64,000 bases of DNA from Magicicada septendecula (lineage: Eukaryota > Arthropoda > Insecta > Hemiptera > Cicadidae), in contig CM068367.1 of the NCBI GenBank assembly GCA_034769895.1, positions 693,998,654-694,062,653 of the forward strand. Direction: 5' to 3'. Made by a program: the position numbers and the translations under genes. Each line of letters opens with the position of its first letter. The first letter of the stretch is position 1. The notes under the pieces were generated by a model. That model searched no databases and was not told the DNA's origin. It was given only the letters and a program-made list of their open reading frames with translations. Positions 38,641 to 50,546 of the stretch are shown one piece after another.

Positions 38641-38904
38641 TAAATTGGCGACAGATTGGAAATTCCTAATTGATAGTTCTCAAATTAATGACAACAAATG
38701 GTCACAACACACTCACCCCCATGCTTGAATCTTCCCACGCCAACAACCTCAAGGGAAACTAGATATAAAATGTGCTCCATAGTTAAATCAACAACAGTAT
38801 GCTTTGAAAATGTTCCAGGATTACGGAACAAGACATCGGCAATATAAAAATCACATACACGGATGCACCCCAAATCCTGCTACAATATATATATATTGCA
38901 ACGA

Positions 38905-40560
38905 TTGTAAAGGTCCAGTGTAAAATGATGCTTTGGCGATGGTGGCATAAGTTACCCTCTCTTAAGCCCCGCGATGGAAGCCAATTTGTACAGGGGATAA
39001 GACGAGAGATGGGTTTTCTCTTCCTGTTATTTTGGAAATATAAAATTATTTATTACTGTTATTATTATTTAAATATTTAATTCTTTATTTTATTTAGTAA
39101 AAGTGCCTCGGTGATACCCAGTCGTCAACGACTTCACTGATACGAGAGTGGTATTCATAGCCGTACAGTTTGAATTGTCGCCAAAATTAATTAATCTTTT
39201 TAAAGTGAATCCGATTGTGTTATTTTTTCACAATCGATTCCTGATTCGAATCGGTCTTCTAGGTTAGCCGGCTTCGTCTCCAAAATTCTCGGAGTTCTTC
39301 ACTCTCGTCGCGGTTCTACTCTTCCTCGTCTATCTGAAATTATTAAATCTTAATCCACTCTACAAAAATAAAATGCTGGTTCTGTTAACAAATTGATTTA
39401 TTTGGTATTGTTTTAAAACTTGGATCAGTTGATCGGTTCACGAGTCGATCGGATATGGTCCGAGTCGACTCGCTCACTAAACTCGATTTGAACAAACAAT
39501 GTTTAAAATTCAGTACAATATTATGTTTTGTTCAGGTCGTGGATTCTTTTAGCTGTTAGTGAAGATCGGAAAGCGCTTTAGGACAAAATACAATGCATTA
39601 CAATATGGTTAATTACAACTCTTAATAAATAACAAGACATAAAATAATACTGTGTTTAAAATGTTATAATTCTTAGGTTGATTAACCTTCAACAAAATGG
39701 TTGGTCCCCCATTCCAAAATGGCGGACTTCCTCCAGCTGGCCGGCTATGCTATGTGTCTCACCTAGTATCTTAAAATTAAATATTTTTTTAAGAATTTAA
39801 TGTCAATAATGTCCCTCAATAAGGTTTTGTTAAGGTTCACAAGTGTCTGGATTAACTGTGTTTTGGTGAATATTGTGTTGTGTAGTGATGTAGTTGGTTC
39901 GTTATTAAATAACCAAGATTCTCACCACCTCGATATCATGTGTGACGAACTTGGGAAGAGTTAGTTTAAATAGATTGTCCTTTTTTCATTCAAATTTCGT
40001 TTCTTCTGTTATTATGTTTTCCAGGGTTACTCTGAATGGTTCTCCTGGAATTCCTATTGCATTTTTTACGTCTCCTGGTATTTTATTTTTACTTTTTTTT
40101 ATCAAAATGTGACTCTGCTACTTACAGTTGACCTATATAGCTTGAGTTTCAACAATCGACTAAAACTAATTATTCCGTTAAAAAACGGGTTGCCCCGGCT
40201 TTTATGGGCTATGATTGGTTCATTTTCCCCTGACCCCGGTCACGTGGTTTTAATTTTGACATATGTAAATTTTAAACCTGTCACCTCAAATTACTCTTTA
40301 TTTTTTTGATTATGTTAAATTTGAGTTATATGATGTTGTTTCTTATAAAAGGATAGGCATTTTGATACCTAATTTGATATAAGTGGGCCTTTATAAAAGA
40401 TGTTTTTTCACCTTTACAACAGTTCTAATTATGGACCCTTACATTGTTTTTACATTAATTTTATGATACTACATTGTAATTCCTTAAATTAATCTAATAT
40501 GTGCTATTACCATTATAATAATTAAGTTTTATCACATGAATTTTGTCCCTTCTCATTAGT
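38905..40560 (-). repeat. LTR-like region of a tRNA-Lys-primed element
   Basis: The first ~80 bp (TGTAAAGGTCCAGTGTAAAA... to CCAATTTGTA) match 41132-41220 closely and then the two diverge. A degenerate primer-site motif lies at 38966-38983. I infer this is the 3-prime LTR of an element whose Gag start is at 41046. The right boundary is uncertain. Confidence 0.4.
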
Positions 40561-40668
40561 TTGTTATCGTCCTGAATCTGTCTCAAACTCTCGTCATTCC
40601 TGTCAAACTTTTCATTCATTTGTTTTTTAAGTTTTCTTCAGTCCTGTCAAACTTTGTTTTTATTTGTT

Positions 40669-41046
40669 TTAAACTTTCATTAGTTTCCTCTTAATTTTGT
40701 CTAATTTTTCCTCCAAGCGTTTAAAATTTTCGCTAGTTTTTTTATTGTTTTCCTCCAAGCGTTTAAAATTTTTGCTAGTTTGTTTATTGTTTTCCTCCAA
40801 GCCATTCATCTTTTCTATCATTTGTTTATTATCATCCTTAATTTGTTTAATCAATTTTCACTATTCTGTTTGGTCATCATTTTCATTATTTCCTGCCAAC
40901 TTGGTTCTCCTCTGGCTTCCTCTTTTCCCGTTGTTTCTATTTCCTCCAGCGAAGTTGTCTCTTTCTCTTCAACATCGACTTATTTTTCGGCCTCCGCCGC
41001 GCGTTTCGTGGACATAGCTCGTTTATACATTTTCTGTTTCTTCTAA
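40669..41046 (-). pseudogene. LTR-element Gag N-terminal fragment
   Basis: From a Met at about 41027 the minus strand reads a charged N-terminus (MSTKRAAEAEKYVDVEEKE), then ARGEPSWQEIMKMMTKQ. After a shift and stops comes a coiled coil with three tandem LEENNK/RLEE units (GLEENNKQTSKNFKRLEENN) ending at 40669. The LEENNKQT string also occurs in the zinc-finger protein of the 18.6-36 kb array, so that protein's coil may derive from Gag. It sits just inside a tRNA-Lys-type primer site, as Gag should. Confidence 0.55.
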
Positions 41047-41111
41047 CAACTGTCAGCTGAAATTAGGTTACCTGTAATATCGTTAATTATAATTTTTTCC
41101 TCCTAGTTTCA

Positions 41112-41320
41112 GCCCGAAACGTTGGTGCGCCAATTTGTAAAGGTCCAGTGTAAAATGATGCTTTGGCGATGGTGGCGTAAGTTACCCTCTCTTAAGCCCC
41201 ATGTTGGGCGCCAATTTGTAACTTATCTTTTATTATTCGACTATTAAGTATGAAATTGTTTCGAATTGACTTAATTTGATTTGAATTCTTTTACTTGTGA
41301 AGCCCCGCGTTGGAGCGCCA
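41112..41320 (-). other. Three iterated tRNA-Lys-type primer-site motifs
   Basis: Motifs at 41112-41132, 41196-41213 and 41302-41320 each read, on the plus strand, a GCCC...GTTGG...GCGCCA string followed by ATTTGTAA. The middle one matches the insect tRNA-Lys 3-prime end at 17 of 18 positions. Spacings are 84 and 106 bp. A fourth, poorer one is at 38966-38983. Confidence 0.7.
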
Positions 41321-41726
41321 ATTTGTAACTTATCTTTTATTATTTCGTGTTATTGTTTCTATGAATTTTGTGAAATTATTTTTTCTTTTGATTGTTTATT
41401 TAATTAATTTTTTGTATTTGTTTTATTTTAGTTTAATTTATTCCGTTATTCAAATTATTTAATTCGATATTAAACGGTTAAGAATTATTAATGAATGTTG
41501 ATTTGCTTTTCATCAGTTTTGGTATAATTTTATTTAAAGAAATGTTTTGAGTCAGTTCGGTTTGATTGTGAAATCGATTCGTCGCATATTGGTTATCTGC
41601 TGATTCCCTCCTTTTCGATGACGTTCCAATTGCCTAGATGTGTTCACTCTTCCTTTCCTGCTTAAAAATCTTCTAATCTAACTTTATTTAATAAATAAAA
41701 CTCCTTTTACAATCCATTAATTATAT

Positions 41727-42560
41727 TTATTGGTTATTATTGTTAGTGGCCCTGTTGTTGTAGTCTGGGATATCCCTGCTCCCGTACCAGTCGTTCCTCT
41801 GCCGACTCCTCCTATAATGCACTTCATGCTCGTGCTCTTCCAATAGCGTTGACATGGCCTGTATCGTTTTTATCTGTCCACCTGATCGTGATTGATATCC
41901 CGCTATCATAGTGGTATGCTAGCCTGGTGACGAGGATTTCCTCTGGGATTTTTGGCTCAAGGTGTCTTGCCACACACACTTTTCCAAGGAAGTATGCGGT
42001 GAGCGTTGTCCCTCTGCTGGCGTCATACCTTCCATAGCTGATGCTCTCCCTTACTACATTCTGGGTGGCATCTGACCAGTACCTGGCTTTAAATGCCACC
42101 TTAAACTCTTCGTAGCTTCGGAGGTCGTGCCTGGTGGCTGTCCACCAGTTATCATTGGTTTCCTTGAAATGTTCGTCCAGGTAACTATGAATTACTGGCC
42201 ACCTGTTTTCACCAATTCTCATTAGTTGTTCGCTGACCCGTTCCAAGAATTCCATTGGATGTCTCTTGTACGACTTAAAATTGATGGTTTCCCAGTTGTC
42301 TATAGGTTGTGTGTATGGAACAGCGATCGGTCGGTTGTCAGCTGACCATTGGAGGTTCTCGATTCTCTCCTGGTTGCATTGTCCTTGTTCCTGTACTTCG
42401 TTTACGACCGTATCTAGGTTTCGACATTGGTTTCCGAAATCTGTTCGTAGTGATTCCACTTGAACCCGGTTTTCTTCTTCTATCTGGCCTATCTTGACCT
42501 CTAGTTCGGCCCTATTTCGTGTAACAGCTTCATCGGTCACTCTCAGTTTTCTATTTGTTT
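41727..42560 (-). pseudogene. LTR-retrotransposon Gag pseudogene
   Basis: A frame of about 245 codons from near 42560 shows a charged coiled coil (ELEVKIGQIEEENRVQVESL) and then a retrotransposon Gag domain. Its features are PMEFLERVSEQL, the W-rich NDNWWTATRHDL, FKVAFKARYWS, SYGRYD and LEPKIPEEILVTRLAYHY. A frameshift near 41900 leads to GQIKTIQAMSTLLEEHEHEV and an Asn-rich tail ending at 41727. Gag forms the virus-like particle of the element. No pol text follows to the left, so this copy is truncated into LTR-like sequence. Confidence 0.75.
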
Positions 42561-42599
42561 CAGCTAGATAGGTAATATTGAAATTATTACAACAGAGTC

Positions 42600-44125
42600 T
42601 ATATCTGGAGTTAGGAAAATTTATTAAATTAAAAAATTAAAATTTACTATCATCTTATTACTTTATAACATAAAATTGTTTATTAAAAATTTGTCTTTCA
42701 ATATTGAGTCTATGGGCATGTTTTATAACTATGTTACTTGTTGCGTTGAATTCCACTGTTTGCATAGCCACTCGACGCTCCGCACGCAGTTCGACTGGAC
42801 CACTGCAACTGCATATCAACCGATGACTATTACGCTGACAATTCACGTCCTTGCACACACGCACACCGCGATATGAACGGTTACTGTTTATAATTTAAAT
42901 TTACTTAATCTCAGGGATTAAAACTGGGTAAAATAGATCGTGTATTGAGCTTACACGAAATTCCGGCTTCTTGAAGTGTTCTCGCGTAACTATCAAAATA
43001 AGATATTTTGCCCCTAGCGGAAATCTTCTACTGTACGCGGGAAAGCACTAGAATGATCTATTTTTTTATTTGAGTTCTCTACGTGGTAATGGTTACGAAG
43101 AACTCGAACCGTGAACCAACTTCTACGTTTGAAGGAAAACGACCTGTCTTGTCCCAAAAAACTCGTGACAGCCAGCGAGTACATCTTTCTATGGCAAGAC
43201 TTTCGGAAGAAACTGAACATCCACTGAAAGCGTCCGTCTCAAATAAATTTTAGACCTTCTGATTGGAGGAAAATCTAGCAACATCACAGATGAGAACTCA
43301 GATAAACTGAAATCATGCTTAAACTCTGTTCGATTCTGCAAAAGGCCTGTCTAGATTTAATCTACAAATTTTATTACTTTCTAGGAGATAACGAGAATAA
43401 AAGAAGGCTGATTTCATTTAAAAAAACCATATAAAAAGTACAGTTGTGGAGAACTGAGTATATGGAAAATATAGCTTATAACCATGAGAATACTTTGTCC
43501 AAGTTTCAGAAGAAAATGTTAATTTTCCTCTAAGTTATTAAATAAAATGTAAATCACATGCGCACCCATGCACTTACACACTAATATTTCACATGACATA
43601 AAAGAGAATAAAATTGTGAACATTTTGACATAACATACTTTTTTAAACATAGCTTGGTTCAAAACGTATGACTACTTTACAAAGAAAGAACAAAATCAAC
43701 TTAAAACATGTCTATGGCCATCAGAAAATGTTATATATAGCATTAGTATTCCACTTAAATGAACTTCATATCCTGTGTACTGCTGCAATATATATGTGTG
43801 TGTGTGTGTATGTGTGTGTGTGTGTGTGTGTGTAATGTGGATATACTTTTGTGTTAACTTTGTAACTTAAAATCTACAAGAGTTAACACATTATCACCAA
43901 ATCGATCAAATACAACAAAATTTACTCACAGTATCCTGTGTTATAGAGTCCAAAGCCTGCAAGTCTTTGTTACATAAAACTGAAGCAGTCTTTGATGCCT
44001 GTAATAACAATGTAAATCCATTTGATTCTATGCTACCTGATAAAGTTTACTTTACATTTGTTGTAATATCTACATATGTCTGAGAGAATATTTCTACATT
44101 TTAACTAATGAAGAATTACATAAAT
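42600..44125. other. No gene recognised
   Basis: AT-rich. It contains a GT/AT microsatellite at about 43793-43833. No supported coding region. Confidence 0.45.
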
Positions 44126-44176
44126 TTAATGTTTTATTAATAAATTAAAAATAACATTGATGGAAAGTCGGTATAC

Positions 44177-45022
44177 CTCCTTGCTGAGTGCAGATGCCCT
44201 GTAACACAGCCAACATGGTCTGATAGTCATCAAAATGAGTTTTAAGACATAATCCACAGTCGATAACACCCTTAAAGGCAAATACAAACCCCAGTCTTCA
44301 TAGTAAGGCAGGGTTATATAATAAATTAAATCATTGATTGTTACAAATGAGATAAGACTGCAACAGGACATTCCAAGAAACAACTCAAAACCATAAATAC
44401 GATTGAACTCCCTTATCAGACAGACAAATGTGCAATGAAGTTGTTTGACTTTGGAGAGTTTACGATGAGTCAGTGTTATGGTGGAAATCTCCATATTTAG
44501 TATTCTCAGTGACTTTTCCAGTATTCCACAGATACAAGTTATTTGGCAGTCTACAGAAGAAGCAGACAGCCCAACCCAAATTGATAATGCAATATTGAAG
44601 TTTAGATTTTCTATTATACCAGGAAGATATGAAAATGTAAAATACACAGAAATCATATAAATAACCCCAAGTCCAAACTGAATCCAAAACATGACCACAT
44701 TTGGACCATAACTGGTACAAAAGCAGGAAGAAAGAAGTGCATTCAAGAGCTTTCGAGTCTTCTCTCTTTTCATAAGTCTTACAACATATATCAGTAACAC
44801 ACAACAAAGAGCAAAGATATGTGCTATTATTTGTGGCATTGCTGTTTGTGGCCTATACAATTTAAGTATACTTGTAGCAGAGTATGTCTGTATGATGATA
44901 TTCAATACCGTAAAAAATATAAAATATTTGGAGGTTCTGTAAAAAAATTGATCACCATTTTGTGTCCTTATGTAGGGAAATGTACCAAAAACCGAGAAGT
45001 ATTCAAGTATTCTCATAGACAT
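44177..45022 (-). CDS. Gustatory receptor family protein, first coding exon
   Basis: 282 codons from Met at 45022 to a phase-0 donor GAG|GTATAC at 44177/44176. The 7tm_7 layout is clear. An N-terminal FGTFPYI motif sits at residues 12-18. Hydrophobic segments lie near 33-53, 62-83, 108-131, 142-167, 212-236 and 252-276, giving six of the seven expected membrane spans. The EFNRIYGFELFLGMSC block (205-220) and the C-x-CYRASALSKE end (270-282) are characteristic of insect gustatory receptors. Full-length members have about 380-420 residues, so about 100 residues in small 3-prime exons are missing. The 90-bp exon at 15013-15102 on the same strand is a candidate, 29 kb downstream. The protein would be a ligand-gated chemosensory channel in sensory-neuron membranes. 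The frame is intact, so it is probably functional or recently so. Confidence 0.78.
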
Positions 45023-45909
45023 GGTAGAAGTTCAGCAGTTGAAGGTCTGCAGCGTACTATGCTTACTGGCATAAATCATCATTCACAGTATGTACATTTA
45101 TTATTAACATAGATAATAATACAGAATTTGTATGTAATTTTGTTTAAGTATAATTACAAATGTTTCAATTTAATATGTACAGCCTGTCATTTGTCACTTG
45201 TACTGACAATTATTAATTCACATCCTAATATACAACAATAAAAGATAGCCTTCAAATGCCAGTACAGTGTGTAATCAAAAGTTGTTAGTAGATGATTGTA
45301 AAAAACACTATCCACAGTTTTGTCTGATACACTCTATTGATTACAAAATATTAAAAAACTGCAGTAATTTGGTTCCTACAAGCTGTAAATTAAAACTGAT
45401 ACCAGTCAGAGGTGTATGTAGAATTTTGGGGAATGGCTGAGATTTTTCATGACACAAGTATCAGAATTGTAACATGAACAAAACTCCTTAATTCATAAAC
45501 AATTACACACATACACACACACATAAAGTGCACACATGTTGTGTGTGTGTGTGAAGGTCAGGGGAAAACTATGAGAGTCAATAAAATAAAAATTTTACTT
45601 TAGTAGTGCCATCTGTTAGAACAAAATGAATACTATACTCCTGTTAATCTGGTTTTTGGGAAAATGATGAGAGTCAGTAGATATTTAAGGTTAAATATTT
45701 AGCACAAGCAGGACGAATGACTAGGGTCAAGCCGGTCAGTGGGAATAATGATGAGAGTCAAATCAGGTGTTACCGGTACTATTCAACAGCTGTTTTTGCA
45801 TCACTACAGTTCATTGTTGTTGAGGATAGTTGATGTGCGTGTGAAGCTTTACAGTAAAGTTGTATTATTTTCTTTTAATGTCATCTTGCTATAACTACTT
45901 TTTTTTAAA
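45023..45909. other. Upstream region between two divergent coding starts
   Basis: Lies 5-prime of the receptor exon (minus) and of the pseudogene at 45910 (plus). It includes a short inverted AC/GT microsatellite at about 45508-45555. No promoter motif could be assigned. Confidence 0.35.
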
Positions 45910-47177
45910 ATGGAGATTATTGGAGAAGAGACTTCTTTTCTCCCAAAGAAAAAGCCAAAATCGAGTAGGATGAGTGAAGTAAAGAAGAAACTTTTAGCTC
46001 AAAGCCATCAGGTAGCCCCTGCTTGTTATTGTTCTAGAGCAAAGTAATTGTTATTTATAGTGAAGAGCAAAAGTTTATTATAACCAAATTCAATAACTTA
46101 GCTGATTACAATGAATAAAATCAGTACCTGTTCCCTGGTATTATTAATGAATAAAAATTAATAACTAATTCTCTAGTTTGGCAATGGCATCCTAGGAAAG
46201 ATGAACATATTTCTCATTTGTACTCTTATAGCTTCAAAGTAAGATATTTAAAAGACAGCAAGCTAAGTGAAGTGCCTGTATAGTATAAGGCATTCATATC
46301 ACATTATGGAATCACACCCAGGTGTGTTCAAATCCTGAAAAAATGCTGACCACTAAAGGGTCCATTGAAAAAGATGCTCATGCTATACATAATAATAGGT
46401 CACATCAGTTTAAAGATGAGACAATACAGAAAATACTCGAACATGTATCATTTCTTAAAGGACGTAGTGCATACTATTACTTACACAATACCAAAAAAAT
46501 GTATCTACCAGAGACATTACATATTAGTAAGCTACTACATATTAGTTCAAAGTCCCCCTGAAAACCCTGTGTAATATGACTCATACAGAAATATATTTAA
46601 TACCAGGTATAACATCAGTTTTGTATATCTGCACAGTGATACATGCAAGCATCTATGATGAATTTTGTGCCCAAGAATGTGACCTTAACATACAACTATC
46701 AAATGCAAAAGACAAAGATATTACTGTATTACCAACTGCAAACTGAACTAAAAAGTATTATAATTCCTAATGATGTACACATCATGCAAGCTGAAGCCTT
46801 TTATGAATGAATGTAAGTGAATGTCTTGAAAGCCTGCCCAAAAGTTGTTGGAATATGAGGCAATCTGTATGGATTTTAAGAAAAATTTGGATGTACCTAA
46901 AATAACAATACATGTTGTATTCTATAAAAGGCTATCTTCTGTCTTACTGTCTTTTTAACATTCCTGTTCTTTCAACACAACAAAGTATTTTCTACACTTA
47001 TGATCAAACAGTAGCCAAAAAAGGATCTGATGAGGTGGCATCAATTGCTTCATCACTTTATTATAAATGTACTAAAACAATAAGTGCAGTAACTAACAAT
47101 TTTTTGTGATTCATGTCCAGGACAGAATAAGAACTTTACTTTATTCAGATATGCCTATTATATAGGACATGTCATGG
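45910..47177 (+). pseudogene. Multicopy arthropod GQN-motif family pseudogene, 5-prime part
   Basis: A 34-codon opening exon (MEIIGEETSFLPKKKPKSSR..., 45910-46011) ends in CAG|GTAGCC. Further on, in several frames, come KFKDETIQKILEHVSFLKG-like text and YYLHNTKKMYLPETLHISKL (46400-46550), then ICMDFKKNLDVPKITIH (46868-46920) and FYTYDQTVAKKGSDEVASI (46985-47050). CDSCPGQNKNFTLFRYAYY follows (47107-47160). This order is that of a large uncharacterised family, abundant in some insect genomes, with a D-S-C-x-GQN motif. Frameshifts and stops are frequent. The frame breaks at 47177, where a hAT element is inserted, and resumes at 54531. The family's function is not known to me. Confidence 0.65.
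47170..47177 (+). repeat. hAT target-site duplication, left
   Basis: TGTCATGG, repeated exactly at 54531-54538. Confidence 0.9.
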
Positions 47178-48826
47178 TAGTGGCGTACTATTTGGTACCC
47201 AGTGTGGAGTTCAGATTTGTCACCTCTACATAATGATACCTCCCTCCAAAGGGCCAAACATTATCATTTAAATGGTACTCAGATTTGAGTAAGCTAATAA
47301 CCAAATATAATGTCTTTATTTTCAACATAAATTTAGCTTTTCTTTCAACAATTGTAAATATACATATCACATCAATATTTCTGTATGATTTTAGAAACCT
47401 TACATTTTTTTGTCTTTGTACTTTGATTTCAGCAAATTTACTAATTAATCATCAAAATTAATTTTATAGCTGTTTTGTGCTTGATTGAAATAATAGCCAA
47501 ATTTGAGATCCTCTCATAGTAGAACGGAGATAACTTTTAATCAACTTAAGTTTAGAAACCTTCAGTCACACGAAGCAGTCAATATGAAAATTGTCGAATA
47601 GAGTCCTAGTGCTAAAGCCAAGTTTGGAACAGAGTCAGAAAATTCCATTTCAATTTTATGAATTCCAAAAATTTCAACGATGACCACTTCTTCCAATCTT
47701 CTTGGTTGACTTCAGCTGCTTGTAAATGTCATCTCAGTCATTCGATTTAAACAGTGCTGTCTTCTTTGGAGAATTCTTTGAACGTTTCAATAAGATTTGA
47801 TGATAGAACTTGCAGATCTTCATTTGAAGCACCAATCAAGTTAGACTATTTGGTTCCAGAACAGAGAACAATTTTGACACTTTTTCCATTGATTTCGTCC
47901 TATTATCAAGTTCTGAATGGAATCAACTTACTTGGGGGTTCTAAATTCATTTGGGGTGAGTACCCTTGACACCCCTAGGAGAACACCTTTGTTTTGCTTC
48001 AGATAAATGTTTTTCCAGAAAGTTTTTTATTTTTATTTTTTAAAATAAAAAACAGTAAAAAACAATTTTTAGTTTTTAAAAAAGCTAAAGAAAACTTTTG
48101 CATAATGCATTAACGGTAAAGTATGCAACACTTTCACCAAAATACCCACTGTTTTTGAAAATGTGTATATATTTAAATCTATTGAATTTAACTCTGTAAG
48201 CCTACATTTAATTGCTTTATTAGCATGGTCCTAACATCTTCTGCTTTAAATTTCATGTTGATTGACTTAGTATTATATAGTAATAATAAAAAAGCCTTAC
48301 CTTTGATATTAATAAAAGTAGAATGAAGAATGAAGACAAAATGATGGAACCTAATAGATAAAATGCTAATTGAAAACTAGTATCAACTGTTTACATTCTA
48401 GGCATAATAACATTCAACACAACGATTAGTTTATCAAAAATTGAATTTTAATACACGCATGGATAGCTTATTGACATTCTACAGTACGTCATACAAGCCA
48501 AACACTATTCAAAGGAAACCATGTAATAATTTACTACTTATAATTCATTTCGGGGACTAGTTGCTTAAACAATAACAGGCAAACCCAACAATGCCGCACA
48601 AACTGTCTGTTTAAGTCTGCTAGTCTACAGCTGCAGGCGTCTTACCGGATCGGACAAGTCTATGTCGGTCAACTGAAGGAGTGGCAACTAACTGGCAAAT
48701 CACTGTCACACATCAGTCACATCACATTTATCATTGTTGCATTGGTTCACAATGTAGTTCAATTCAACGTAGGTCCTATTGTTTTCGCTTACTTTGTCAA
48801 GTTATAGCTTCTACATAATACATATT

Positions 48827-49086
48827 GTACAGTAGAAACAAAATAAGTACAAGACACCAATTTAGTCACTAATCACACCTTTAATTGTTACAGTAAAACA
48901 GTTCGTAATTAACAACACAGTCTCTACAACAAATCAAATGAAAATTGTTCACACACAATAAAATGTCCACTAATATTTAAAGACAATTGTATTACAATTA
49001 TACCGATTAATTACGAATCACACTCGTCTTGTACAAAGTATCCACTGTTTCCACTGTTAACCGTTCTATCCCACTTCTGACACCAC
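48827..49086 (-). repeat. LTR stub plus leader fused to the Gypsy-type 3-prime LTR
   Basis: 48827-49000 is a diverged piece of the same LTR, starting about 30 bp inside it. 49001-49086 matches the element's leader (53715-53800), including the primer site at 49068-49085. The join occurs at a shared TACCG string at 49001-49005. The layout is LTR-leader-LTR stub beyond the end of the element, as in a tandem copy that lost its interior. Confidence 0.8.
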
Positions 49087-49663
49087 TGTTACGACCGTCT
49101 AATCGATCGTCGTAGGTACAGTGGAAACAAAATAAGTACAAAACACCAATTAAGTCACTAATCACACCTTTAATCTTTACAGTAAAAATGTCGTAATTAC
49201 CAACACAGTCTACTACATACAACAAATCAAATCAAAATTGTTCACACGCAATAAAATGTCACTAATATTAACACAATTGTATTACAATAAATTGTAATTA
49301 TACCGGCCGATTATAAAACGCAACACTTCACTAATAACTACTTGAACGTGCACAGTAATCTCGCTACTATAACTCTCGAACCGCTCTGTGAATATCTCGC
49401 ACTAAAACTGAAAACTAAGGCCGCTACTGCCATGTATTTATAGTCCCGCTCACACACCAGAAGCTTCCAAACTGTGTCTTATCTCTCGTGTGAACTACAT
49501 AATTAACTGCGGCCTTGACACAGGCCGAGAGCCCGAGCGAAGCCCGGCACAGTCGAGAAGATTCTTGCAAAATGCGTCTAGTAGCACGTACGCCACACGG
49601 TTATATTATGGATCTCTCTGGAACGTTCGATAAACACGTAGATTGTTCTGTGACGTCGTAACA
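49087..49663 (-). repeat. Gypsy-type 3-prime LTR
   Basis: 577 bp with 9-bp inverted ends TGTTACGAC/GTCGTAACA. Pairs with 53801-54377 at an offset of 4714 bp. Confidence 0.92.
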
Positions 49664-49674
49664 CCGCCTCCTCC

Positions 49675-50110
49675 TTAAGCCTGTTCGTACCGAACTGGCA
49701 AACCATCTCTAAAGTTGTACTTAGTCAGGCGATCTAGGTGGAGGACCTTGAACTTTCGCTGTCCTTCCTGTTGAATCCGATAAACAACATCGTTAATTCT
49801 TTTTTTCACAGTGTAGGGTCCTTCCCAGTTAGACTGAAGCTTAGGTGAGCGACCACGACGGCGCTTTGGATTGAACAACCAGACCTGATCTCCTTCTTGG
49901 AAACCCACACTATTGCTTCGAATGTCATACCAAGTTTTCATTTTATCTCTGGCAATCTTCAGCCGTCCTCTTACCAAGCGAATCATTTCTCGCAGTTGGT
50001 TTTCTAATTGCGAGGAATAGTTTTGCGGCTCTTGGGACTGAGTTTCAGGTGATCCGAACATTAAGTCCCCAGGAAGACGAATCTACCGCCCAAACACCAA
50101 TTTTGCTGGA
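49675..50110 (-). pseudogene. Gypsy integrase C-terminal remnant
   Basis: Reading leftward: YDAMAVIPAKLVFGR, an in-frame stop, then IRLPGDLMFGSPETQ, the end of the integrase core. QVWLFNPKRRRGRSPKL and WEGPYTVKKRINDVVYRIQ follow, the GPY/F module of Gypsy integrases, ending KVLHLDRLTKY at the stop 49675. The DDE catalytic core is absent. Upstream, at about 50150, the text comes straight from the protease-RT linker, so a deletion joined the two. Confidence 0.85.
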
Positions 50111-50149
50111 ATCACTGCCATTGCGTCATATATTGATGACCTAAACACC

Positions 50150-50546
50150 ACTGCCTGATCCAAGTTTGTTTGGTTCTCGTGAACAACCTCTTGCGTAACC
50201 TCATCTCAAGCCACTTGCCCTCGGGCGCTTCTATCAGCTCAGGAACAAGCAAGAGTTTTGTCTCGAGACCCATAGTTGGCTTTCCAAACACTTCTTTTGT
50301 CGTTACATTTATTTGTATTTCCTCTGCCAGTTCTTCCTCCATTTCCGCTTGCAATAGGGAGGGTTCCTCTTGACCAGACCTGTTGACTTTTTCTTCGACT
50401 AATGCCACTCGCTTAATCGAATGGTTGGTAGACCCTGTCATTTTAGCCATGCAAAGCTTTATCTTCTCTTGGCCAACCTTCAGGACATTCTCTCGTAAGT
50501 CCACAACGAATCCGTAGGCATTCGTAATGTCCGTGCCAAGAATCAC
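50150..50546 (-). pseudogene. Gypsy protease C-terminus and linker
   Basis: ILGTDITNAYGFVVDL at the right end is the second signature of the retroviral-type aspartic protease (ILGxD). It is followed by an acidic linker and EGKWLEMRL near 50190, where Pol normally leads into reverse transcriptase. The protease's DTGA motif lies on the far side of the inserted solo LTR, in 52113-52802. Confidence 0.82.

Noticed and set aside
40697..41046. Plus-strand hydrophobic frames over the Gag fragment
   Set aside because: They are antisense to the LEENNK coiled-coil repeats of the minus-strand Gag remnant.
47754..47969. 71-codon plus-strand frame within the hAT element
   Set aside because: No resemblance to hAT transposase motifs; likely chance.
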